Assembly: GCA_044868295.1 (NCBI GenBank)
Contig: JBIOWF010000205.1
Location: forward strand, 1 to 7,978
Length of the DNA stretch: 7,978 bases
Origin: JBIOWF01 sp044868295
GTDB lineage: Bacteria; Actinomycetota; Actinomycetes; Streptosporangiales; Streptosporangiaceae
Direction: 5' to 3'
Under the pieces are notes generated by a model that saw only the letters and a program-made list of their open reading frames with translations, did no database searches and was not told where the DNA came from. The translations under genes were made by a program, and so were the position numbers. Positions 1 to 6,037 of this stretch are shown here, in pieces (within the stretch, counting starts at the first letter, position 1; every line of letters begins with the position of its first letter).

Positions 1-130
1 AATGACCTTGAAGGGAGTCCCTCTTTCTCCTTGGTTGGGGTGCCAGTTGGCTTGGCTGGGCGCGTCGTGCGCCGACCTGCGATCACCGCTCCGACACTTA
101 CTCTCCGTAGTCGTCTCGGAGGAGGAGAAC

Positions 131-1978
131 GTGGCAGGAATCAACCGGCGAGGGTTCGCCAAACTGGCCGGACTTGGGGCCGTGGGGGCGGTGGCGAGCC
201 CGGCGCTCGGTACGGCTCCCGCGTCGGCGGCGAGCGCGCCGTACCGGGGGGACCGCTGGCGGACATGCCTGCACGTGGCGCGGGATCTGCTGCTCGTCGA
301 CCGGGACGGGACGGACCTCAAGCACAGGTACCTTGAGGTGCTGATCGACAAGGGTCTCCCCAAGGCTCGCTCGCCCAAGAAGGTGCTGATCGTGGGCGCG
401 GGGATCTCCGGTCTGGTGGCCGCGACGCTGCTGAAGCAGGCCGGGCACGACGTCACCGTCATCGAGGCCAACGGCAACCGGATCGGCGGCCGGATCAAGA
501 CCTTCCAGACCGGGTTCAAGGACCGGCTCCAGTACGCCGAAGCGGGCGCTATGCGCATCCCGGACTTCCATCCGCTGACGCTGGCGCTGATCGACAAACT
601 GGGGATCACCCGCCGTCCGTTCTACAACGTCGACGTTCGGCCCGGCGCCAAGCCCAGCGGCCCGATACCGCCCGTCGTCTACACCGCGCGTGACGGGAAG
701 GTCTGGCGCAACGGCCCGTCGAAGGGCGACTTCACGGCACCGGAGCGGATGAACCACACGTTCATCCACGTGAACGGCATCACGCAGCGGCGCGACGAGT
801 ACGCCAAGAACCCACGTAAGATCAACGCCTCGTTCGGGCTCGACGACGACCGGACCGCGGCGAAGATCCTTGACGAGGCGCTCGACCCCGTCCGGGACTA
901 CATCTCCATCGAGAAGAGCTCGGGGCGAGTGGACAAGCCACTGCCGGAGCTGATCAGGGGCTGGGCCCGGGTTCTGTACGACTTCGACGGCTACTCCATG
1001 AACCGCTACCTCACCGAGTACGCCAAGCTCAGCGACGAGGCGATCGACGCCATCGGCACCCTGGAGAACCTGACCTCCCGGCTGCCGCTGTCGTTCATGC
1101 ACACCTTCCTCACCCGGAGCCTGGTCAACCCGGCGGTGACCTACTGGGAGTTGGCCGGTGGCACCAGGGTGCTGCCGTACAAGCTGGAGCCCGCGCTGCA
1201 CGGCGAGATCCGCATGGACCGCAGGGCCGTACGGATCGAGACGTCCGGGCAGGGCGTCCGGATCGCGACGGTCAGCGAGACGGGCAGCACCGAGTCCGAG
1301 TCCGCGCCGCAGGTCCGGCGGGAGACGTTCGAGGGCGACATCGCGATCATCACGGTGCCCTTCTCCGCGTTGCGTCACGTGGAGATCGCACCGGCTCTCT
1401 CCTACGCGAAGCGGCGCTCGGTGATCGAGTTGCACTACGACTCGGCGACCAAGGTGCTGCTGGAGTTCAGTAAGCGCTGGTGGGAGTTCAGCGAGGAGGA
1501 CTGGAAACGCGAACTCGGCGACCGTTACCGCCCCGGACCGGTCACCCACGTGGCGGGCGGCGGGTCGGTCTGCGACAACGCCAACCGGTTCATCTATTTC
1601 CCCTCACACCCGGTGCAGGGCAGCGTCGGCGGTGTCGTGCTGGCCAGCTATTCGTGGGCGGACGACGCCACCCGCTGGGACTCCATGGACGACGACGAGC
1701 GCTACGGCTACGCGCTGCGCGGCCTGCAGGAGGTGCACGGGGACCGCGTGGCGGAGTTCTACACGGGCCACGGCCAGACCCAGAGCTGGCTGCGTAACCG
1801 TTACGCGTTCGGCGAGGCCGCGGTCTTCACGCCCGGCCAGATGACGGAGATCCACCCGGCCATCGCCCGCCCCGAAGGCCCGCTGCACTTCGCCGGTGAG
1901 CACACCTCACTCAAGCACTCCTGGATCGAGGGCGCCCTGGAGTCCGCGGTCCGGGTGGCCCTGGAGGTCAACGCCTGA
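131..1978 (+). CDS. Tat-exported flavin L-amino acid oxidase (flavin amine oxidase family)
   Basis: Predicted FAD-dependent amino acid oxidase of 615 residues, expected to oxidise an L-amino acid to the 2-oxo acid with release of ammonia and H2O2. The GTG at 131 is chosen because GGAGGAGGAG lies just upstream and a twin-arginine signal follows at once (NRRGFAK, residues 5-11, then a hydrophobic stretch and an AxA-type cleavage region near residues 30-36). The reading frame is open further upstream, but that extension has no export or family sequence. The Rossmann FAD motif GAGISG is at 89-94, with the ribose-binding acidic residue E112 and then GGR at 119-121. AGAMRIP (138-144) carries the arginine that binds the substrate carboxylate in L-amino acid oxidases (GPMRLP in snake venom enzymes), favouring this over mono- or polyamine oxidases. 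The C-terminal flavin segment FAGEH...HSWIEGALES is intact (W598). Substrate cannot be told. It stands alone and converges on the lectin gene; two stem-loops follow. Confidence 0.88.
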   Translation: MAGINRRGFAKLAGLGAVGAVASPALGTAPASAASAPYRGDRWRTCLHVARDLLLVDRDGTDLKHRYLEVLIDKGLPKARSPKKVLIVGAGISGLVAATLLKQAGHDVTVIEANGNRIGGRIKTFQTGFKDRLQYAEAGAMRIPDFHPLTLALIDKLGITRRPFYNVDVRPGAKPSGPIPPVVYTARDGKVWRNGPSKGDFTAPERMNHTFIHVNGITQRRDEYAKNPRKINASFGLDDDRTAAKILDEALDPVRDYISIEKSSGRVDKPLPELIRGWARVLYDFDGYSMNRYLTEYAKLSDEAIDAIGTLENLTSRLPLSFMHTFLTRSLVNPAVTYWELAGGTRVLPYKLEPALHGEIRMDRRAVRIETSGQGVRIATVSETGSTESESAPQVRRETFEGDIAIITVPFSALRHVEIAPALSYAKRRSVIELHYDSATKVLLEFSKRWWEFSEEDWKRELGDRYRPGPVTHVAGGGSVCDNANRFIYFPSHPVQGSVGGVVLASYSWADDATRWDSMDDDERYGYALRGLQEVHGDRVAEFYTGHGQTQSWLRNRYAFGEAAVFTPGQMTEIHPAIARPEGPLHFAGEHTSLKHSWIEGALESAVRVALEVNA

Positions 1979-1987
1979 CTTCCAGGG
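1959..1987 (+). terminator. Stem-loop spanning the oxidase stop codon (copy 1 of a repeated hairpin)
   Basis: An 11-bp inverted repeat (1959-1969 with 1977-1987, one G-U pair) encloses a 7-base loop. The TGA stop (1976-1978) lies at the loop/stem boundary. No T-tract follows, which is common for actinobacterial terminators. Terminator or mRNA-stabilising function is inferred; the inverted repeat is seen directly. Confidence 0.45.
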
Positions 1988-2030
1988 GGCGCGCCGCACT
2001 AATAGTCGCGAGCGTGTTCGTCACGGGTGG

Positions 2031-2059
2031 CTCTGGAGGTCTATGCCTGACTTCCAGGG
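2031..2059 (+). terminator. Second copy of the repeated stem-loop
   Basis: The 11-bp inverted repeat 2031-2041 / 2049-2059 (two G-U pairs) has a 7-base loop and duplicates the hairpin at 1959-1987. It lies between the converging oxidase and lectin genes, so it may help end transcription from the left. The role is inferred. Confidence 0.4.
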
Positions 2060-2070
2060 GCGCCGTTGGG

Positions 2071-2124
2071 CACCGGGCCCGATGTTCCAGTCGGCTGTGC
2101 GGGCCGACAGAACCGGGCCCGGTG
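2071..2124. terminator. Long 54-nt stem-loop between converging genes
   Basis: Nested inverted repeats form one nearly continuous stem: 2071-2081 with 2114-2124 (11 bp, perfect), 2084-2087 with 2110-2113 (4 bp), and 2090-2095 with 2103-2108 (6 bp), closing on a 7-base loop (2096-2102). That makes 21 base pairs, interrupted only by a 2-base bulge and a small 2x1 internal loop. The outer arm also contains the 12-bp self-palindrome ACCGGGCCCGGT (2112-2123). There is no T-run on either side. Its place between tail-to-tail genes makes a bidirectional terminator the simplest reading. Confidence 0.65.
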
Positions 2125-2255
2125 GGCGGGGTGACCCACCTCATGCGATCACCAGCCATCGGTCCAGTGATCGACATGATCGTGAAAGTGTGAATCCCCT
2201 CGACCACTCAGGCCGACCAGGGTCGACCCGAGTCATGAGATCCGGGGAACGGAAC

Positions 2256-2651
2256 CTAGCCGAGGCGCCAGCGCTGGTTGGCGCCGTTGTGGCAGGTCCA
2301 CTGGATCACGTGGGCGCCGTCCTGTGTTCCGCCGGCGAACACGTCCAGGCACTTGCCGCTGTGCCGGGCGACGACGGTGAAGTAGCCGTTGTCCTGCTGG
2401 ACCAGCTTCCACTGCTGGTTGGCGCTGTTCGTGCAGGTCCACTGGATCACGCTGGCGCCGTCCTGTGTTCCGCCGCCGAACACGTCCAGGCACTTGTTGC
2501 TGTGCTGGGCTATCAGGTTGGCGGTGAACTTGGCCTTACCCGGCTCCTGCGGTGAGGGGGCGGCTGACGCGGCGGTGACCGGACCGGCGAGCAACGTCGC
2601 GGTGAGGGCCGCGGTGAGGGCCGCGGTTCGACGTGCACGAGCAAGGACCAT
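2256..2651 (-). CDS. Small secreted two-repeat ricin B-type (beta-trefoil) lectin
   Basis: A 131-residue exported carbohydrate-binding protein. A Sec signal peptide covers about residues 1-30: ARARR, then a hydrophobic Ala/Leu/Thr core, then TAASA. The mature part has two copies of the ricin-B repeat 47 residues apart, each with a KCLDVF segment, an IQWTC segment and a terminal QxW motif (Q79-Q80-W81 and Q126-R127-W128). Each repeat has a cysteine pair (C54/C73 and C101/C120) of the kind that forms the intra-repeat disulfide. The ATG at 2649-2651 is preceded on the minus strand by CGGGAG at suitable spacing. A full beta-trefoil needs three repeats, and I find no third repeat after the TAG, so the product may have to oligomerise or be degenerate. 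The sugar ligand (galactose, xylan or other) cannot be told. No catalytic domain is attached, although such domains are often fused to glycosidases in actinobacteria. Confidence 0.87.
   Translation of the reverse strand: MVLARARRTAALTAALTATLLAGPVTAASAAPSPQEPGKAKFTANLIAQHSNKCLDVFGGGTQDGASVIQWTCTNSANQQWKLVQQDNGYFTVVARHSGKCLDVFAGGTQDGAHVIQWTCHNGANQRWRLG
2268..2510 (-). repeat. Internal 102-bp duplication within the lectin gene
   Basis: Bases 2268-2369 and 2409-2510 agree at about 90 of 102 positions by eye, with a constant 141-bp (47-codon) offset. These are the DNA copies of the two lectin repeats. Identity this high suggests a recent duplication or ongoing gene conversion. Confidence 0.85.
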
Positions 2652-2966
2652 CGTGTCTCCCGGAGGTTCCGTTGATGAGATTGACGGTGCTCTTTCTACT
2701 AAGCGTGGTGACTCTAAGCAGTCATGGACTTCACTGTGTAGTGCAAAGTGTGGGAGTGGCGGGTCGCTGTGCGACGTCTTTGTCGGGCGTGAGCCGATTG
2801 CTCATGCGGCCGGGGTGACGGCCTGGCCGGTTGTGCCGACTCGGCGAGGCGGGGCGTCCTTCGCGCTGTGATCATGACAAACGGCGCTCGGTTAGAATGT
2901 GTAAAAGAGACATTTCCGGCACTGGTTGGCAAGCCGTAGTGCCATCTCGCGGTGACGAGGTGCCCT
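2652..2966. promoter_or_regulatory. Divergent intergenic region between lectin and GH15 gene
   Basis: This 315-bp stretch holds no convincing gene. It is visibly less GC-rich than the flanks (about 2690-2760 and 2870-2925) and must carry the promoters of both divergent genes. On the plus strand TAGAAT (2893-2898) is a good -10 match about 70 bp before the GH15 start, but no clear -35 lies at standard spacing. On the minus strand TAGAGT (complement of 2712-2717) is a possible -10 for the lectin, again with a weak -35. A 47-codon ORF at 2675-2818 is discussed as a finding. Confidence 0.4.
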
Positions 2967-4790
2967 TTGAGCACACGACCGATCAGCGACTACGCGCTGT
3001 TGTCAGACTGCCGATCCGCTGCGCTGGTGACCTCCGACGGCTCGGTGGACTGGCTGTGCTTCCCGCGCTTCGACAGTCCCGCGATCTTCGCGCGCTTGCT
3101 GGACGAGGACGGCGGATTCTGGGCCATCCAGCCGGCCTGCCCGGCCGAGGCCACCCGGAGATATCTGGAGAACGCCCTGGTGCTCGAAACCACCTTCCGT
3201 TGCCGGGACGGAACCGTGGTGCTCCTCGACGCGCTCGCGCTCGGCCGCCGGGAACGCGGGCATTCGCTGGGCGGATCCTCGCCCGGAGTCCTCCTCCGTG
3301 AGGTGACCTGTGTCGAGGGACACGTGCCCCTGGAGGTGACGTACGCGCCGCGACCCGAGTTCGGGCTCGTCCATCCGCTGATGGAGCCCGTTCGCGGCGG
3401 CCTGATCGCACGGGGCGGCGCCGACGTCCTCACCCTGTCGTCCCCGGTGGATCTCGGGGTGGGTGATTCCGTCGCGCGAGCCGCCGTGACGCTGCGCGCG
3501 GGGGAACGCCTGAGCCTCGCCCTGCAGGCGAGCTGGGCCTGGGCCCCCGAACCCCCGCGCTGGCCGCCACGGCACATCCACCGCCGCCTCATGGACACCG
3601 TCGCCGCCTGGCGGTCCTGGTCCCTGCTCCATTCGAGCTATCGAGGACCTTGGGAGGAGGAGGTCGGCCACAGCGGGCGAGTCCTACGGGCGCTCACCTT
3701 CGCCTCCACCGGCGCGATCGTCGCCGCCGCGACCACGTCGCTGCCGGAAAGCGTCGGCGGAGAGCGGAACTGGGACTACCGCTACACCTGGATCCGCGAC
3801 ACCAGCTTCACCCTGCAGGCGCTCGCCACGGCGGCATGTGAGAGGGAGGAGACCGCGTTCTTCTCCTTCCTCGCCCGCGCGTCGGCCACCCAGCTCCATC
3901 GCGGCATGGACCTGCAGGTCATGTACGGCGTCGGCGGTGAGCACGATCTGAGCGAGCGGGTGCTGCCGCACCTGGCCGGCTGGCGGGGCAGCGCCCCGGT
4001 GCGCGTCGGCAACGACGCGTGGCGCCAGCGCCAGCTCGACGTCTACGGGGAGCTGCTCGACGCGGCCCACCAGCTCTACGACCATGTGGACGGGCTCGAC
4101 CCGCTCACCTGTTCCTTCCTGCGCGGCGTGGCGGAGACGGCGGCCCGCCGCTGGCAGGAACCGGATCAGGGCATCTGGGAGGTACGGGGGCCTCCTCGGC
4201 ACTTCCTGCATTCCAAGGTGATGTGCTGGGTGGCTCTGGATCGGGCCATCGCGCTGGCCCCCGTCCTCGGCGCCACCGAGCGCGTCGCCGACTGGACGGA
4301 CACCAGGGAACGGATCCGCTCGGCGATCCTGACGGAGGGCTGGGACGAGGAGGTTGGCGCCTTCACCCAGGCGTTCGGCACCCCGGACCTGGACGCCTCC
4401 GCGCTGATGCTGCCCATGGTGGGCTTCCTGCCGGGCGATGACCCACGTGTTCGAGCGACCGTGGAGGCCGTCGCCGCGCGTCTCACCGACGCGCGCGGGC
4501 TGGTGAGCCGCTATCACGCGGCCGACGGGCTCCCCGGCGAGGAGGGCACGTTCCTGCTCTGCACGTTCTGGCTCGCCCATGCCCTGGCGCTCACCGGCCA
4601 CGACGCCCTCGCCAGGCGGGCGTTCCAGACCGCGGCGTCGTACGCGAACGATGTCGGCCTGCTGGCCGAGGAAGTCGACTCCGTCACCGGAGAGCCGATC
4701 GGGAACTTCCCCCAGGCGTTCAGCCACATCGGCCTGATCAACGCCGCCCGCGTCATCCGCGACGCCTCGGCGCTCGTCAGCGGACGGTAG
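2967..4790 (+). CDS. Glycoside hydrolase family 15 protein (trehalase/glucoamylase-like)
   Basis: An inverting alpha-glucosidase of the GH15 fold, about 607 residues with no signal peptide, so cytoplasmic. Characterised actinobacterial relatives include trehalases that split alpha,alpha-trehalose to glucose; glucoamylase or another alpha-glucosidase activity is equally possible. The N-terminal beta-sandwich domain opens with RPISDYALLSDCRSAALV and DGSVDWLCFPRFDSP. The (alpha/alpha)6 barrel carries NWDYRYTWIRDTSF (268-281), RGMDLQVMYGVGGE and the GNDAWRQRQLDVYGE block. The likely general acid is E405 in GIWEVRG and the likely base E568 in GLLAEE, followed by GNFPQAFSHIGLINAA; both are present. 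The start is uncertain: the TTG at 2967 has GAGG at 2957-2960 and gives the family-typical N-terminus, while an in-frame GTG at 2952 would add five residues but has no ribosome site. The next gene in the same direction has its own operator, so this is probably a single-gene unit. Confidence 0.88.
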   Translation: MSTRPISDYALLSDCRSAALVTSDGSVDWLCFPRFDSPAIFARLLDEDGGFWAIQPACPAEATRRYLENALVLETTFRCRDGTVVLLDALALGRRERGHSLGGSSPGVLLREVTCVEGHVPLEVTYAPRPEFGLVHPLMEPVRGGLIARGGADVLTLSSPVDLGVGDSVARAAVTLRAGERLSLALQASWAWAPEPPRWPPRHIHRRLMDTVAAWRSWSLLHSSYRGPWEEEVGHSGRVLRALTFASTGAIVAAATTSLPESVGGERNWDYRYTWIRDTSFTLQALATAACEREETAFFSFLARASATQLHRGMDLQVMYGVGGEHDLSERVLPHLAGWRGSAPVRVGNDAWRQRQLDVYGELLDAAHQLYDHVDGLDPLTCSFLRGVAETAARRWQEPDQGIWEVRGPPRHFLHSKVMCWVALDRAIALAPVLGATERVADWTDTRERIRSAILTEGWDEEVGAFTQAFGTPDLDASALMLPMVGFLPGDDPRVRATVEAVAARLTDARGLVSRYHAADGLPGEEGTFLLCTFWLAHALALTGHDALARRAFQTAASYANDVGLLAEEVDSVTGEPIGNFPQAFSHIGLINAARVIRDASALVSGR

Positions 4791-4833
4791 AAATCGGCAA
4801 GACGATGCTGAACGAGGGCTTGACGAGAGGTAT

Positions 4834-4847
4834 TGTTAGCGTTCACA
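4834..4847. promoter_or_regulatory. Putative LacI-family operator upstream of the lacI gene
   Basis: TGTTAGCGTTCACA matches 12 of 14 bases of the perfect palindrome upstream of araA and keeps the central CG typical of LacI-family operators. A possible -35, TTGACG (4820-4825), lies just before it, with a weak -10 (CACAGT, 4844-4849), so a bound repressor would block the promoter. This implies autoregulation of the downstream regulator; inferred from the sequence match and position. Confidence 0.7.
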
Positions 4848-4852
4848 GTCTA

Positions 4853-4916
4853 GGTCAGACACCGTATGGGTCAGACACCGTTCAGGTCAGGCACCGTTCA
4901 GGTCAGGTCACGCGCG
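4853..4916 (+). repeat. 16-bp tandem repeat in the lacI leader
   Basis: Three clear 16-bp units, 4853-4868, 4869-4884 and 4885-4900, share GGTCAG(A/G)CACCGT. A decayed fourth unit (4901-4916) keeps only its GGTCAG start. The array fills the space between the operator and the ribosome-binding site GAGAGGAG (4916-4923). It is therefore probably transcribed as 5' leader. No function is recognised. Confidence 0.85.
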
Positions 4917-4929
4917 AGAGGAGTCACCA

Positions 4930-5949
4930 GTGAGCTCGAACCTGGAGCGTCGCTCACCGGTGATGGCCGACGTCGCCAAGGTGGCGGGAGTCTCGCACCA
5001 GACCGTCTCGCGGGTCCTCAACGACCATCCCAACGTGCGCACCGAGACCCGGTCGCGGGTTCTGGACGCGATCGACCAGCTGGGCTACCGGCGCAACCTC
5101 GCCGCACGCGCCCTGGTGACACGCCACTCGCGGACGCTCGGCGTGGTCAGCTTCGACACCACCCTGTACGGCCCGGCGAGCACGCTGTTCGGCATCGAAC
5201 AGGCGGCCCGGGCAGCGGGTTACTTCGTCAGCATCGTCAGCCTCAAGAACATCGACCGGGCAGAGGTCCGGGACGCTCTGGACTATCTCGCCGAGCAGGC
5301 GGTCGACGGCCTCATCGTGGTCGCGCCGCAGAGGTCGGCCGCCCGCGCGCTGGCGGACCTGCCCGCCGGCGTCCCGGCCGTGGCGGTCGAGGGAGCGCAC
5401 GCCGGTGACGTCTCCGTCGTCAGCGTCGACCAGGTCGAGGGCGCCCGTCTCGCCACCGACCACCTGCTGGGTCTGGGACACGAGACGGTGTGGCACGTGA
5501 GCGGGCCGTCCGACTGGCTTGAGGCGGAAGGGCGTGTCGAGGGCTGGCGCGCGGCGCTGACCGCCGCGGGCCGCGAGATCCCCCAGCCCATCGAGGGCGA
5601 CTGGAGCCCTCGGTCCGGATACGAGGCCGGCCGTCGCCTGGCCGGGATTCCCGGTGTCACCGCCGTTTTCGTCGCGAACGACCAGATGGCCCTCGGCGTG
5701 CTGCGCGCCTTCACCGAGGCGGGAGTGCGGGTTCCCGACCAGATCAGCGTCGTCGGCTTCGACGACGTCCCCGAGTCGGAGTTCTTCTCGCCGCCGCTCA
5801 CCACGGTCAGGCAGGACTTCGGCGCGGTGGGCAGACGCTGCATCGAGGCGCTGCTCAGGAAGATCGAAGTGGGCGGGGGCCCTCGGGAACGCCTCGTGGT
5901 CTCGCCCGAGTTCGTGCCACGGGCCAGCACGTCGCCGGTTCGGCGTTAG
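4930..5949 (+). CDS. LacI-family transcriptional regulator, probable regulator of arabinose use
   Basis: A 339-residue DNA-binding repressor of the usual LacI-family length. The GTG at 4930 follows GAGAGGAG with 6 bases spacing. The N-terminal helix-turn-helix is MADVAKVAGVSHQTVSRVLN (about 12-31), followed by the conserved LGYRRN and the hinge-helix segment NLAARAL (56-62). The periplasmic-binding-protein-like effector domain begins near residue 68 (TLGVVSF) and holds the family blocks VDGLIVVAP, FVANDQMALGVLRAF, ISVVGFDD and LTTVRQDF. It lies 88 bp upstream of araA in the same direction. A perfect palindromic operator sits in that gap and a near match in front of its own gene, so it most likely represses araA and itself. 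LacI-type arabinose repressors (AraR) are known in corynebacteria; the effector here, arabinose or another sugar, is inferred from context only. Confidence 0.9.
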   Translation: MSSNLERRSPVMADVAKVAGVSHQTVSRVLNDHPNVRTETRSRVLDAIDQLGYRRNLAARALVTRHSRTLGVVSFDTTLYGPASTLFGIEQAARAAGYFVSIVSLKNIDRAEVRDALDYLAEQAVDGLIVVAPQRSAARALADLPAGVPAVAVEGAHAGDVSVVSVDQVEGARLATDHLLGLGHETVWHVSGPSDWLEAEGRVEGWRAALTAAGREIPQPIEGDWSPRSGYEAGRRLAGIPGVTAVFVANDQMALGVLRAFTEAGVRVPDQISVVGFDDVPESEFFSPPLTTVRQDFGAVGRRCIEALLRKIEVGGGPRERLVVSPEFVPRASTSPVRR

Positions 5950-5992
5950 CTGGATCACCTCAGATGGGACAGGAAATGTTTTCGCGGTTTGA

Positions 5993-6006
5993 TGTTAGCG
6001 CTAACA
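5993..6006. promoter_or_regulatory. Perfect LacI-family operator upstream of araA
   Basis: TGTTAGCGCTAACA is a perfect 14-bp palindrome with a central CG, the classic shape of LacI-family sites. It lies 31 bp before the araA start, where it would overlap the promoter (possible -35 TTTTCG at 5979-5984 and -10 TAACAA at 6002-6007, both weak). The most likely ligand is the regulator encoded immediately upstream. Confidence 0.85.
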
Positions 6007-6037
6007 AGAATTTTGACCGGCAAAGGAGTCCGCAGAG

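Larger units (their letters stand above)
1952..2060 (+). repeat. Direct repeat of a 37-bp palindromic unit, 72 bp apart
   Basis: Bases 1952-1988 and 2024-2060 match at 34 of 37 positions, offset exactly 72 bp. The first copy encodes the oxidase C-terminus and stop. The second, in the same frame, would read RVALEVYA-stop against the real RVALEVNA-stop. Both copies keep the hairpin; the three differences fall in the loop or turn a G-C pair into a G-U pair. In-frame stops (TAA TAG) separate the copies, so the second is not translated as part of the oxidase. Confidence 0.8.

Noticed and set aside
10..30. AGGGAGTCCCT near the left edge as a terminator of an upstream gene
   Set aside because: A 5-bp inverted repeat with a single-base spacer cannot form a hairpin, and no upstream gene end is visible in the window.
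2..130. Upstream in-frame extension of the oxidase by 43 codons
   Set aside because: The GTG at 131 has a strong ribosome site and leads straight into a Tat signal; the extension would bury that signal and has no family similarity.
98..1549. 483-codon open frame on the minus strand opposite the oxidase
   Set aside because: The plus strand carries clear flavin-oxidase motifs throughout; the antisense product has no domain and is a GC-bias artefact.
2146..2173. Inverted repeat CGATCAC / GTGATCG with a 14-base gap
   Set aside because: Only 7 bp with a long loop and no positional link to a start or promoter; such repeats are expected by chance near the stronger hairpins.
1896..2555. 219-codon plus-strand frame across the oxidase end and the lectin
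   Set aside because: It overlaps two well-supported genes in wrong frames. Its repeat-like protein is the antisense image of the lectin repeats.
2714..2974. 86-codon minus-strand frame in the divergent intergenic region
   Set aside because: No ribosome site, no domain, and it crosses the GH15 start and the likely promoters.
3684..4727. 347-codon open frame on the minus strand opposite the GH15 gene
   Set aside because: Shadow of the GH15 barrel domain; no ribosome site or family motif.
4954..5958. 334-codon open frame on the minus strand opposite the LacI-family gene
   Set aside because: Mirror of a complete LacI-family gene, with shadow-like composition.
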